Positions 16,144 through 24,780 of a stretch of DNA of 64,000 nt are shown here, one piece after another; the stretch's first letter is position 1; the number at the start of each line of letters is the position of its first letter. The notes below the pieces were generated by a model. The model made no database searches and was not told where the DNA came from. It saw only the letters and a list, made by a program, of their open reading frames with translations. The stretch is from assembly GCA_002897895.1 (NCBI GenBank), contig BDSY01000087.1, positions 1-64,000 on the forward strand, read 5' to 3'. The DNA comes from a bacterium BMS3Abin06. GTDB taxonomy: Bacteria > Nitrospirota > Thermodesulfovibrionia > UBA6902. A program made the translations under genes and the position numbers.

Positions 16144-18867
16144 TTAGCCGGTGTTGTATTCAGAAAGACAGAACGCACATCCATCGTATCCCCTGGCAAG
16201 CCCGTCCTGCACTGACTGGAACGGTATCTTGTTCCAGGGGCTGATCCTGTTCCAGAAGGGGCAGTGAATGGTATGAAGCTCTTTGCTCCGGGGGTTGGCG
16301 TATACGTAATCCTCACTCTCCTTGACTGCCGTTATCTCGATGGTCATTCTGCCGGCTACCTGATCATCCTGTATCTGGGTTGCGATAAGGTTATAACGTT
16401 TCAGGTGTTTGGCTTTGTAAGAGAAGTCGATGGTAATCGTGACATTTATGTCATCATGTGCAGCAAGATCAAAGCCGTTTATTTCTCCGACGGTACCCCC
16501 TGTGAGTTGCAACGTTGCGTATCGGGAGTTGGCTTTCAACAGGTTCAGGCCGGAAATGACGGCGTTGTCATTGACGCTTTTTGGAATACGCACCTCAATT
16601 GTTGTGTCATCCGGGAACGCAGATGCATCCAGCGCCAGGGTATTTGTTGATTTGTGGGAAGTGCCGTGCACCACGAATGTGGTCTTTGTCTTCCCCCCCG
16701 GACTCGAAAATGCGGGAGCAACATTGCGCTGCCCGGCATTGTTGTCAAAACGGACTATCTTCCAGTGCTCTACTGATCCGATTAATGTGTCGGAAATCGC
16801 CGGATCGTCTGCGCCACGAACAATTGCAAGCAGGCACTCATGGTCCTCTATTTCAGGGGTCCAGATAAAAGGCCCTACCCTGATGCTGCTGCCGGATGCA
16901 ATGGAGTCGGTTATATCCAGAGAGCCCATGAGTTCGAAATGATCAGGCCAGATCATTCCAGTGCCGGGGTTGCAATGATATGCATCCACGGTAAAGTTTT
17001 CAGCCACTTCGGCCCCTTTGTTATGTACGCGTACATACATATAATTCGGCACATTGTTGATAGGAGGCTGATGCCCGGCGTCCGGATTTTCGCCCTCTTC
17101 ATCAGGGCCATTATTGCGCACCCAGATATCAGGTGAAGTCCAGTGTGGTACAGGACTCGGATGGTCGCCTGTGTCGGCTGCACTGTCTCTGATATAGACG
17201 TCTACTTCCCTTTCCGGAAACAGCCCTCTCCTTACAAACGTATCGTACATGACGTTACTGTAAAGTCCGCCTGTAAGGGCGGTGTCGGCGGTAATACAGC
17301 CCTCGGCCATACTTCGTGCATGCGCCAGACCCGTTGAATTGTCGTCCGGGACAATTAGAAGCATTTCCATCAAAGTACGCGTCATCGCGTCTGCCGCAGC
17401 ATTTCTGACATGAACATGCGGAGACTCGCCTCCCATGCCGATATAGCACTCCCAGAATGCTGTTCCGAGCATCGAATTGCGGAGATTAGAACTGTAAGTG
17501 TTGAAATTCAGGTCATCAAATCGCTCAGCCCGATCGAGAGTACGTTCCGTACTCCATCGATCGGTGGCGTTGTTGTCCCACGGAAACACCTCTGTCCGCC
17601 TGTTGCCGTTCGGGTTGAAACGGTCCCTGTAACTACAGGCCAGCACATCACAAACGCTGTGTTCATATGAGCCGCTCCCCCCATGGTTACTTCCTAAATA
17701 AAAGAAAACCGCATGACCGTATTCATGGACAATAACACCCATATCCGCTGCGTCAGGCACACCTCCTTCGCCGTGTTTAATCTGCGGTGGATTTGTCCAG
17801 TCAACGAATGAGCTCTGATCCTGGCCATTCCACGCCTGTGCGTCTACCTCTATCACCCCGTTCACGGCATTGTTAAATTCATCTACACCGAGGGTCCTGA
17901 GATATCGAATCAAACTATCAAGCCAGTAATAGGCATTGCAGCTCAGGAATTTTCTGTCCTTGGCGCCATATTTGAATACCGCAGAATTTTCTTCAGGCTG
18001 GCTAAAACCCGGAGCTTCAACATCGGCACAGCGAACCCAGTCTCCCTGCAAACGGTATTTGCCTCCGGAGGCCGGATATACCTCAACAGGCACTTCCACA
18101 CGCTCCGGATTGAGCTGGTTTTGCGGCGTACCTGAATTGAGTGAACCATCATCCGTGGAGGTGACGGGATCAGGCATATATACATATAGCTGAGCGTTTG
18201 CCTTGCGGGTTCTAAGGCGTATATAAAGAATTCTTCCCGTGACTGCATCCGCAACAACCTGAAAACCGTCTGATGGGTCGCTGGTTACAACAAGTGTGTT
18301 ATAAACCAGATGCAGCTTTCCATCCGGCTTCTTACCTGCACTCAGAACCGACACAGGAGCATTTCCGGGTCTGTCTTCAAGCAGTGGCGGACGATCAGTA
18401 TACAGGAGATATGCCAACTCAGTCTCTCTAATCTCTGCTGCCCCGTAATCACTGCTGAATGGAGTCAGAATTGCCCTGGTGACTTTTTCGACCGGTTTCG
18501 CCGACTCTTTGGAGGGGGCATCTTTCAAATCATAGACCAACTTGTTTACGGATTGAATAACAGCAGCACGGCGACGATCTACTATTATCCGCAATTCAGC
18601 GCCAATTACCTTCAAACCGTTCAGATACTGTTGATACCGTCTCCGCTGAATACTTGCACCCTTTGCGTCTTTCTCCTTCTTGAGGTCCACCTTTCCCGTC
18701 TTGAGTTTACTTTTCTCCTTCTCAAGAAATGTCTCAAAAGCCTTCTCAACACTCCTGGCCTTGTATCTGGTTCCTGCGGGGTCAGCAAACGACCTGAGGA
18801 TTCCATCTTCAATCAAGTCTTTGCCGACACTGGGTGTCATACGAAGCAGCCCGCTCTTCTTTTTCAT
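16144..18867 (-). CDS. M36/M4-like zinc metallopeptidase with shared C-terminal module
   Basis: 907 residues. The N-terminal 230 residues look like the FTP/PepSY propeptide of fungalysin and thermolysin (GLKVIGAELRIIVD; VADAVTGRILYI). The catalytic domain has HEYGH at 381-385 and a candidate third zinc ligand E402 in YEHSVCD, as in the gluzincin N-E-x-x-S-D. A C-terminal module (from about residue 560) with RDSAADTGDHPS, SPDIWVRNN, GHQPPINN, GQRNVAP and a cysteine-containing tail (ELHTIHCPFW ... GCAFC) closely matches that of the downstream M28 gene. No signal peptide is visible despite the propeptide. A strong purine-rich site (GGAGG) precedes the ATG. Confidence 0.8.
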   Translation of the reverse strand: MKKKSGLLRMTPSVGKDLIEDGILRSFADPAGTRYKARSVEKAFETFLEKEKSKLKTGKVDLKKEKDAKGASIQRRRYQQYLNGLKVIGAELRIIVDRRRAAVIQSVNKLVYDLKDAPSKESAKPVEKVTRAILTPFSSDYGAAEIRETELAYLLYTDRPPLLEDRPGNAPVSVLSAGKKPDGKLHLVYNTLVVTSDPSDGFQVVADAVTGRILYIRLRTRKANAQLYVYMPDPVTSTDDGSLNSGTPQNQLNPERVEVPVEVYPASGGKYRLQGDWVRCADVEAPGFSQPEENSAVFKYGAKDRKFLSCNAYYWLDSLIRYLRTLGVDEFNNAVNGVIEVDAQAWNGQDQSSFVDWTNPPQIKHGEGGVPDAADMGVIVHEYGHAVFFYLGSNHGGSGSYEHSVCDVLACSYRDRFNPNGNRRTEVFPWDNNATDRWSTERTLDRAERFDDLNFNTYSSNLRNSMLGTAFWECYIGMGGESPHVHVRNAAADAMTRTLMEMLLIVPDDNSTGLAHARSMAEGCITADTALTGGLYSNVMYDTFVRRGLFPEREVDVYIRDSAADTGDHPSPVPHWTSPDIWVRNNGPDEEGENPDAGHQPPINNVPNYMYVRVHNKGAEVAENFTVDAYHCNPGTGMIWPDHFELMGSLDITDSIASGSSIRVGPFIWTPEIEDHECLLAIVRGADDPAISDTLIGSVEHWKIVRFDNNAGQRNVAPAFSSPGGKTKTTFVVHGTSHKSTNTLALDASAFPDDTTIEVRIPKSVNDNAVISGLNLLKANSRYATLQLTGGTVGEINGFDLAAHDDINVTITIDFSYKAKHLKRYNLIATQIQDDQVAGRMTIEITAVKESEDYVYANPRSKELHTIHCPFWNRISPWNKIPFQSVQDGLARGYDGCAFCLSEYNTG

Positions 18868-18927
18868 TTATTTCCTCCTTTTGTTTTTTTAGGGCTATGG
18901 ACACTTACATTATTTTCCCGCCGGCTT

Positions 18928-19047
18928 TCAGCTTCCGGGGCTTATAACTTCATCCAAACTGCTTATGAAGTGCCCTGATAGTTGAGCCCTTTAATTTGAG
19001 GGAAGTCGGTGGACTTCTTCCTTAATCTCTTTTATTTTTGACGGCAT
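18928..19047 (-). pseudogene. addiction-module antitoxin-like relic
   Basis: From the ATG at 19047 (GGAGGT six bases upstream) the frame reads MPSKIKEIKEEVHRLPSN, then a TAA, then RAQLSGHFISSLDEVISPGS and a stop. This resembles the short antitoxin family PF09720/TIGR02574 (L-P-x-E-E-R-A-x-L-x-x-x-L-I-x-S-L-D-E), with one nonsense codon where E-E is expected. No toxin gene is adjacent. The match is from memory and short, hence modest confidence. Confidence 0.45.
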
Positions 19048-19235
19048 ACAAATACCTCCAACCACGCTGCTGCTTTATCTTAGCGTGACATGCGGGTTAA
19101 TGCAAGCTATTTTCCGGGTAATATATGCGGATCATACAGGGCCCTCCCCGCCGTCTTTCAGCAGAGATGCTTGATTCGGAGAAAAAATAAGGGATGCGTC
19201 CCGGGTTATGCCGAATAGGATAGTATTTTCAACTG

Positions 19236-19470
19236 TTACGCTGCTTTTTTATTTGCGTAATACTGCTGGATAATGCCGAGGATGTTGTTTACGCCAGTAG
19301 AGAACCAGCCCTGCGGCGAATTGCAGGAACATAAACGTAAATACTATCGGCATAAGCATCATCATCTTTGCCTGCTTGGGATCCATTGCCGTAGGTGTTA
19401 TCTTCTGTTAAATTACCATGGTGATTCCCATAATAATCGGAAGCATATAATAAGAAAGCAACGACAGGGT
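19236..19470 (-). pseudogene. yidC: yidC C-terminal remnant
   Basis: Minus-strand translation from 19470 gives LLSYYMLPIIMGITMVI, a TAA, then [20 protein letters not shown] and [19 protein letters not shown] two-base deletion follows, and the frame continues [18 protein letters not shown] to a stop at 19236. This is the last part of the YidC membrane insertase with a nonsense codon and a frameshift. Its upstream end abuts a transposase element, whose insertion probably separated it from the rest of the gene. A functional yidC must lie elsewhere. Confidence 0.75.
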
Positions 19471-20384
19471 CTTTACTTTTGCTGTTTTCTTGTCATTATT
19501 CTGCTTATTGTTGAATAATGCATCTTCAGATATTGCGATACCTCTTTCTGACTGTAGCCATACTTCTCTACCACTTCTTTTATCTTATCATCTCTTCTTC
19601 TCTTGTTTAGAAGCGTATCTTCATTGAATATCTCTTTCAACTCAGGCCTGTTCAAGTATCTCTGACTTTTGGGTATCTCTTCTATCTCGTCATAACCTTT
19701 TACATAATTTATCAGACCTTCTGCAAAATCCTCTTCTCCTAATAAGCTCTGACCCTTTAGATCCTTCCAGATGCTTTCTTCTGTAACTCCTGCGGCTACA
19801 AATTCTCTGTACTTCTTCTGGGCTGTCATCTTCCTTATTGCAAACTGTCCTGTTATCCAATCAGTTGTTAAAGATGAGTGAGGTTTCTCCATTCCTGCTG
19901 TTGCCCTGTAGCTGCTCCACTTCCAGTCTTCAGGCCTCTTTACCGCTTTTGCCCTTACAGGATTTAATACAACATATCTGCATACTTCTATCAGATGGCT
20001 CTCTTTCTGTATCAATATCGCTTTGTATCTGCCCTGAAATACATGGCCTGCTTTATTATGCTGTCTATTGAAGCTCTGTGTATATACACCGTTTATCTGT
20101 CTCATTCCTTTTGAAAGGTTCCCGTCCGGGGTCTCTATGATAAGGTGATAATGGTTGTTCATCAGGCAATATGCATGGCACAGAAGGTTATGCCTTTTGT
20201 TTGCTTTGTGGAGTGTTTCAAGAAAGATGCTCCGGTCAAGGTTATCTTTGAAGATGGGCTTTCCTGCATTGCCTCTGGAGGTTACATGATATACTGCTCC
20301 GTCGTATTCTATCCTTAACGGTCTTGCCATAAAAGTTATTATACATGCTTAAAAACAAAAGAGCAAAAGTAAAGACCTGACCCC
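19466..20384 (-). mobile_element. REP-associated tyrosine transposase element
   Basis: The transposase gene 19473-20330 is bounded by inverted copies of GCAAAAGTAAAGACC, at 19468-19482 and at 20363-20377. The right copy continues TGACCCC and the left copy CTG. The left end interrupts a yidC remnant. I did not find target duplications. Confidence 0.6.
19473..20330 (-). CDS. REP-associated tyrosine transposase (Y1_Tnp/TnpA_REP)
   Basis: 285 residues beginning MARPLRIEYDGAVYHVTSRG. The HUH motif is in MNNHYHLIIET (residues 57-67) and the catalytic tyrosine in the ICRYVVLNPVRA-like helix (EVCRYVVLNPVRAK). The C-terminal part holds a helix-turn-helix (YGYSQKEVSQYLKMHYSTIS), as in the longer members of this family. 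The frame is open and complete. It is inserted next to yidC debris, between the metallopeptidase block and ftsZ. Confidence 0.88.
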   Translation of the reverse strand: MARPLRIEYDGAVYHVTSRGNAGKPIFKDNLDRSIFLETLHKANKRHNLLCHAYCLMNNHYHLIIETPDGNLSKGMRQINGVYTQSFNRQHNKAGHVFQGRYKAILIQKESHLIEVCRYVVLNPVRAKAVKRPEDWKWSSYRATAGMEKPHSSLTTDWITGQFAIRKMTAQKKYREFVAAGVTEESIWKDLKGQSLLGEEDFAEGLINYVKGYDEIEEIPKSQRYLNRPELKEIFNEDTLLNKRRRDDKIKEVVEKYGYSQKEVSQYLKMHYSTISRIMTRKQQK

Positions 20385-20397
20385 AGCACTATTTGAG

Positions 20398-20433
20398 CGG
20401 GAATCCGGCCCCCCTGTTTTCTCCGGGTTCCCG
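20398..20433. other. stem-loop downstream of ftsZ
   Basis: CGGGAATCCGG (20398-20408) pairs with CCGGGTTCCCG (20423-20433) with one G:T pair. It is about 50 bases beyond the end of the dcw cluster but has no T-run, so a rho-independent terminator is not proven. Confidence 0.35.
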
Positions 20434-20484
20434 TTCTCACGCCGATAACGACATAACTAAAAAATCGCTCAATTCACATTTCCA

Positions 20485-21642
20485 TTAAACCGTCTTTACA
20501 TCCCCCTTATCATTAAGGCCGCTCTTTCTCATAAAGGTCGGGACATCGAGGTAGTTTTCATCATTTTTATTTACATCGTCTTTGATTGCGGCCTTTGACA
20601 AAAGCCTGCTTGAGCCCTTCAGGGTATTCATATCTCTTGATGGTCTCCACTTGTCATATGAGGGCATAACGGCCTTGGGCTTCTCTTCAAATCCCGTTGC
20701 AATTACAGTAATCACTATCCTGTCGTCAAGGTCGGGATCAATGACTGAACCGAAAATTATCTCCGCATTATCATCAGCGGCATCGCTTATGAGGCTGGCT
20801 GCCTCGTGAACCTCGTGAAATGAAAGGGAGGAGCCTCCGGTAATGTTTATTAAGACACCCCTGGCTCCGTCAATGGAGGTCTCTTCCAGCAGGGGGCTTT
20901 TGATTGCCATCTTGGCTGCAGTAATTGCCCTGTTTTCACCATCCGCATTGCCAATACCCATGAGGGCCTTTCCGCTGTCTGAAAGTATAGTCTTTATATC
21001 CGCAAAATCCTGGTTAATCAGACCGGGCACAAGAATCAGGTCGGAAATTCCTTTTACGGCCTGTCTTAATACATCATTTGCAAGATTCAATGCCTGCAGC
21101 CACGGCGTATGCTTTTCGGTAATATCCAGGAGCCTGTTATTATGAACAATGATAATTGCATCTACATGTTTTTTTAATTCCTTGATTCCCTGTTCGGCAT
21201 TCCTTCCTCTTTTATTGCCCTCAAAAAGAAAAGGCCGGGTGACCACGGCCGCAGTAAGAATACCCTGCTCCCTGGCAGCCTCTGCAACAACCGGAGATGC
21301 CCCGGTTCCTGTCCCGCCGCCCATGCCGGCTGTTATGAAGACCATGTCTGACCCTTTTACTGCGTCTTCTATTAAATCCTTATCGTCTAAGGCCGCCTGC
21401 CTTCCGATTTCAGGGTTGGCCCCAGCGCCAAGCCCCTTGGTTAATGAGTTGCCTATTTGCAGGCACTGGTGCGCAAGGGATGATTCAAGGGCCTGGGCAT
21501 CTGTATTAACAGCTACAAATTCAACACCCTGCAGGCTTGATGCTATCATACTGTTTACTGCATTGCTTCCCCCGCCTCCGACTCCGACTATTTTGATCTT
21601 TGCAGCCTTGTTCTGTATCTCCTCCATTTCAAAAATCTTCAT
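20485..21642 (-). CDS. ftsZ: cell division protein FtsZ
   Basis: Tubulin-like GTPase that forms the Z-ring. 385 residues. The N-terminal GTP-binding loop VGGGGSNAVN, the tubulin signature GGGTGTG (108-114), and the NxDFADIKTI T7-loop (NQDFADIKTILSD) are present. The conserved C-terminal peptide LDVPTFMRKSG, which binds FtsA, is intact, followed by ten extra residues. Last gene of the dcw cluster, 51 bases after ftsA. Confidence 0.97.
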   Translation of the reverse strand: MKIFEMEEIQNKAAKIKIVGVGGGGSNAVNSMIASSLQGVEFVAVNTDAQALESSLAHQCLQIGNSLTKGLGAGANPEIGRQAALDDKDLIEDAVKGSDMVFITAGMGGGTGTGASPVVAEAAREQGILTAAVVTRPFLFEGNKRGRNAEQGIKELKKHVDAIIIVHNNRLLDITEKHTPWLQALNLANDVLRQAVKGISDLILVPGLINQDFADIKTILSDSGKALMGIGNADGENRAITAAKMAIKSPLLEETSIDGARGVLINITGGSSLSFHEVHEAASLISDAADDNAEIIFGSVIDPDLDDRIVITVIATGFEEKPKAVMPSYDKWRPSRDMNTLKGSSRLLSKAAIKDDVNKNDENYLDVPTFMRKSGLNDKGDVKTV

Positions 21643-21693
21643 GCCATTCTCCTTTCTCTTATAAAATTGTCTATTTATAATTTCAGTTTCATC

Positions 21694-22986
21694 TCAATTT
21701 CTTAATCTCAGTACATCACTGAACCATGCCCTCACCTTTGTCCTGATGTCCGGGAATATGCTCCCGTTATCGGTCACCTGTTCCGCCATATCTTCTTCCG
21801 CCCCGTGAAGCGCCAGTCCGACTCCTGTTGCAAAGGCAGGATCGTTTTTCACATCTTCAACCCCTTCAATACCTGCAGGGCTTCCGATCCTCACAGGGAG
21901 CTCAAGTATGTTCTCAGCCATTACATCCATTCCTTCCATCAGGACCGCCCCGCCTGTAAGCACAACTCCCGAATTCATGATCTTCTGAAAGCCTTTGCCT
22001 GTAATCTCATCTTTCAATAAACCAAAGAGTTCTTCTGCGCGGGGCTGAAGGATCTCGACGAGGTAACGTCTCGGGATCTTTCTGAATAATTTTCCGTCTG
22101 CAAAACCGACCTCTATCTCCTCATCACCTTTAATGCAGGAGAGCATTGTGCAGCCGTGATTTTTCTTTATCCGCTCGGCCTCCCTGGTAGGAGTTCTCAA
22201 TCCTACAGCAATATCATTTGTAAAATTGCCGCCGCCTATGGCCAGGACTGCGGAATGGTAAATATTACCCTCATGAAAAAGCGCAATATCCGTTGTACCG
22301 CCGCCGATATCAATAACAGCAACTCCGAGATCCTTTTCATCCTGTGTCAAAACCGCTTCAGCAGAGGCAAGGGGTTGAAAAACAATATCAATCACATCAA
22401 GTCCCGCCTTCCGGCAGCTCTTTACCAAATTCTGTATTGAAGTTGCCGCTGCCGTAATAATCCGGACATTGGTCTCAAGCCTCACGCCACTCATCCCGCG
22501 CGGATCGGTAATACCGTTTTGTCCATTCACCTTAAATCCTGCCGGAATTACATGAAGCATCTCTATATCAAATGGAATTGCCACTGCCTTTGCCGCATCT
22601 ATGACATTATCAACTTCTTTCTGGCCGATCTCTTTTTCTTTTACAGCTATTACGCCGTGGCTTGAAAGACAACCTATGTGTCCGCCTGTAATGCCTATAT
22701 GAACGGCCTTTATCTCAACGCCTGCCGCTCTCTCTGCTTCCTGCACCGCTTCCATAATTGCCCCGGCTGTATGCTCGATATTCGTTATTACACCCTTTTT
22801 AATGCCTCTGGAAAAGGCCCTGCCTGTTCCGATAATGTTTAACCCGCCAGGGAAAATCCCTTCATCCGTTTCCTTAGCCGGATTAATCTCACCCACAACA
22901 GCGCAAATCTTCGTGGTCCCCACATCAAGGCCCACAACAAGCCTGCCGCTCTTCTCAGACAGATTTTTTAAAAAACCAAGATGCAT
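21694..22986 (-). CDS. ftsA: cell division protein FtsA
   Basis: Actin-like ATPase that tethers FtsZ to the membrane. 430 residues with phosphate-1 motif GLDVGTTKICAVVGEI near residue 19, phosphate-2 VIDIGGGTTDIALF, and the SHS2/1C insert between. The C-terminal amphipathic tail (RTKVRAWFSDVLRLRN) is the membrane-targeting sequence. It starts one base after ftsQ stops. Confidence 0.95.
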   Translation of the reverse strand: MHLGFLKNLSEKSGRLVVGLDVGTTKICAVVGEINPAKETDEGIFPGGLNIIGTGRAFSRGIKKGVITNIEHTAGAIMEAVQEAERAAGVEIKAVHIGITGGHIGCLSSHGVIAVKEKEIGQKEVDNVIDAAKAVAIPFDIEMLHVIPAGFKVNGQNGITDPRGMSGVRLETNVRIITAAATSIQNLVKSCRKAGLDVIDIVFQPLASAEAVLTQDEKDLGVAVIDIGGGTTDIALFHEGNIYHSAVLAIGGGNFTNDIAVGLRTPTREAERIKKNHGCTMLSCIKGDEEIEVGFADGKLFRKIPRRYLVEILQPRAEELFGLLKDEITGKGFQKIMNSGVVLTGGAVLMEGMDVMAENILELPVRIGSPAGIEGVEDVKNDPAFATGVGLALHGAEEDMAEQVTDNGSIFPDIRTKVRAWFSDVLRLRN

Positions 22987-22987
22987 G

Positions 22988-23776
22988 TTAAGAAGATTTA
23001 TCTCCTTTGATTTTTTTCATTGGTTTAACGATAACCGAGTCCTTGAATCTCAAATCTACATACTTGACCGGCACACCTCTTTTTCTTATCTCCGGTTCAA
23101 GCTCTATCCACCTCTCAAATTTTTCCGAATATCTTCCGTAACCGACCTTTATAAACTCACCATCAATACTTATGGTAAGCCCGTATGACTCAAGTCCTAT
23201 TTCTATGTATCCCCTGTCAATAAAGCCATTCTTTTCAGAGAGGGCTTTAACCAGCTTCAATGCCTCGGCAATACCCTTGCTGTTCTCCGGGTCAATATCC
23301 TTTATTACCGGGAGAAATGGTGTGGTTTCACCTTTTATCCGCTCTAATATCCTGCCATCTTCATCGATAAGATATAACCGCTTTTTAAGGCTCAGCAGGG
23401 CCTTTGGAACAGCCTCTTTAACTTTTATCACAACGGTCCCGGGGAACTGTTTCCTCAATGCCACATTTTTAATCCATGCATTCTGTTTAAGACCCTCACC
23501 AATATCTTTGAAATCAAGCCTCAAAAGGGACTCACCCTTCTTTATTTTCAAGGCGCTTAAAATGTCTTTTTTGTCAAGATGATAGTTTCCGGAAACTACA
23601 ATTTCCTTTACACTGAATTGTTGTGCAAACATTTTCAAACCCAGCACAAGCGCTGCAGCGAGGACGACAAAGAGGAGGAAAACCGTTCCCCTTTTGAAAA
23701 ATATCGCCAGTTTCTCACCGCGGCGGTATGCGGATTTGCGTTTTTTATTCTTTTTCTTTGACCGCAAGCCGGACAA
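22988..23776 (-). CDS. ftsQ: cell division protein FtsQ/DivIB
   Basis: Bitopic divisome protein. A basic cytoplasmic N-terminus (RSKKKNKKRKSAYRRGEK) is followed by one transmembrane segment (about 30-50), a POTRA domain (VKEIVVSGNYHLDKKDIL) and the FtsQ beta domain (YLIDEDGRILE ... YVDLRF). 262 residues. It overlaps the end of ddl by 32 bases. Confidence 0.92.
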   Translation of the reverse strand: MSGLRSKKKNKKRKSAYRRGEKLAIFFKRGTVFLLFVVLAAALVLGLKMFAQQFSVKEIVVSGNYHLDKKDILSALKIKKGESLLRLDFKDIGEGLKQNAWIKNVALRKQFPGTVVIKVKEAVPKALLSLKKRLYLIDEDGRILERIKGETTPFLPVIKDIDPENSKGIAEALKLVKALSEKNGFIDRGYIEIGLESYGLTISIDGEFIKVGYGRYSEKFERWIELEPEIRKRGVPVKYVDLRFKDSVIVKPMKKIKGDKSS

Positions 23777-24728
23777 TCTCCTCTATAAGATCATTAAAGC
23801 TCAAGCCAACAGACCCTGCGATTTTCGGAAGCAGGCTCGTTGTAGTCATGCCGGGCAATGTATTCACCTCAAGGATATACGGTGTATTATTCCCGTCTAC
23901 CATAAAATCCACCCTTGTCGCACCGGAACATCCAATGGCCAGATGGGCTTTGAGGGCCATATTTTTTGTATTTTCATAAGTCTTTTCATCGACCTCCGGC
24001 GGCATTATATATTCAGTCAGTCCAGAGGTATACTTGGCCTCATAATTGTAAAACTCCAGTGACGGCCTTACTTCCACTCCGCCGAGGATTTTATCACCGA
24101 GTATCGCTATGTGGAGCTCCTTGCCTTCAATGAATTTTTCGACAATCACCCTCCGGCCTAATGAAAAGGTCTTTTCCAGACAGGCATTCAGACCGGTTTC
24201 TTCCTTAACTATGCTGACCCCGATGCTGGAGCCCTCTGCAGCCGGCTTGACAACCCACGGCAATTCAAAGGCCGGATTCGGGAAATCAGGGAATGTGTAT
24301 ACACCTTCAGTCTCTGTTTCCACGTTTTTTGATTTTCCTTTTTTCGTACTCTTTGCCTTCCTCACTATGATAAACGGCGCAACATGCAGACCGTGATATG
24401 AGAATATTTTCTTTGACGCCTCTTTGTCCATGGCAAGTGCCGATGCCAGAACAGAGGAACCTGTATAAGGTATGCCCAACACTTCGAGCAATCCCTGAAT
24501 TGCACCGTTTTCACCTGTTCCGCCATGCAATGCAAGGAATGCAATTTTCACCTTATCTTTCTTAAGGACGTTAACTATATCTTTATTAACATCTATAAGA
24601 ACAGAATTATAGCCGAGCTCCTGCAGACTCTGATATATTGCAAGGCCGCTCCTTACAGAAATGTCCCTCTCAGAGGAAAACCCTCCCATCAGAACTCCAA
24701 TCCGCTTTTTCGTAATCAGTTTAGTCAT
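23745..24728 (-). CDS. ddl: D-alanine--D-alanine ligase
   Basis: ATP-grasp ligase making D-Ala-D-Ala for the peptidoglycan stem. 327 residues. GGFSSERDIS near the N-terminus, VKPAAEGSSIGVS, E-x-F-I-E-G-K-E and EVNTLPGMTTTSLLP give the substrate and metal sites. A lysine/threonine-rich insertion of about 25 residues (around KAKSTKKGKSK) lies before the ATP-binding VVKP strand and is longer than usual. Confidence 0.94.
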   Translation of the reverse strand: MTKLITKKRIGVLMGGFSSERDISVRSGLAIYQSLQELGYNSVLIDVNKDIVNVLKKDKVKIAFLALHGGTGENGAIQGLLEVLGIPYTGSSVLASALAMDKEASKKIFSYHGLHVAPFIIVRKAKSTKKGKSKNVETETEGVYTFPDFPNPAFELPWVVKPAAEGSSIGVSIVKEETGLNACLEKTFSLGRRVIVEKFIEGKELHIAILGDKILGGVEVRPSLEFYNYEAKYTSGLTEYIMPPEVDEKTYENTKNMALKAHLAIGCSGATRVDFMVDGNNTPYILEVNTLPGMTTTSLLPKIAGSVGLSFNDLIEEIVRLAVKEKE

Positions 24729-24780
24729 TTAAATATTCCTTTTTCTCTTTCCAGCCAAATACCTCTGAATTCCAAAGCAA

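Noticed and set aside
16044-16316. Longer N-terminus for the M28 peptidase
   Set aside because: The extension overlaps the 3' end of the upstream peptidase in another frame and lacks a ribosome site; the ATG at 16043 has one.
18310-18978. 222-codon frame on the plus strand
   Set aside because: It lies antisense to the M36-like peptidase, whose frame has clear domain motifs; the antisense product has no recognisable features.
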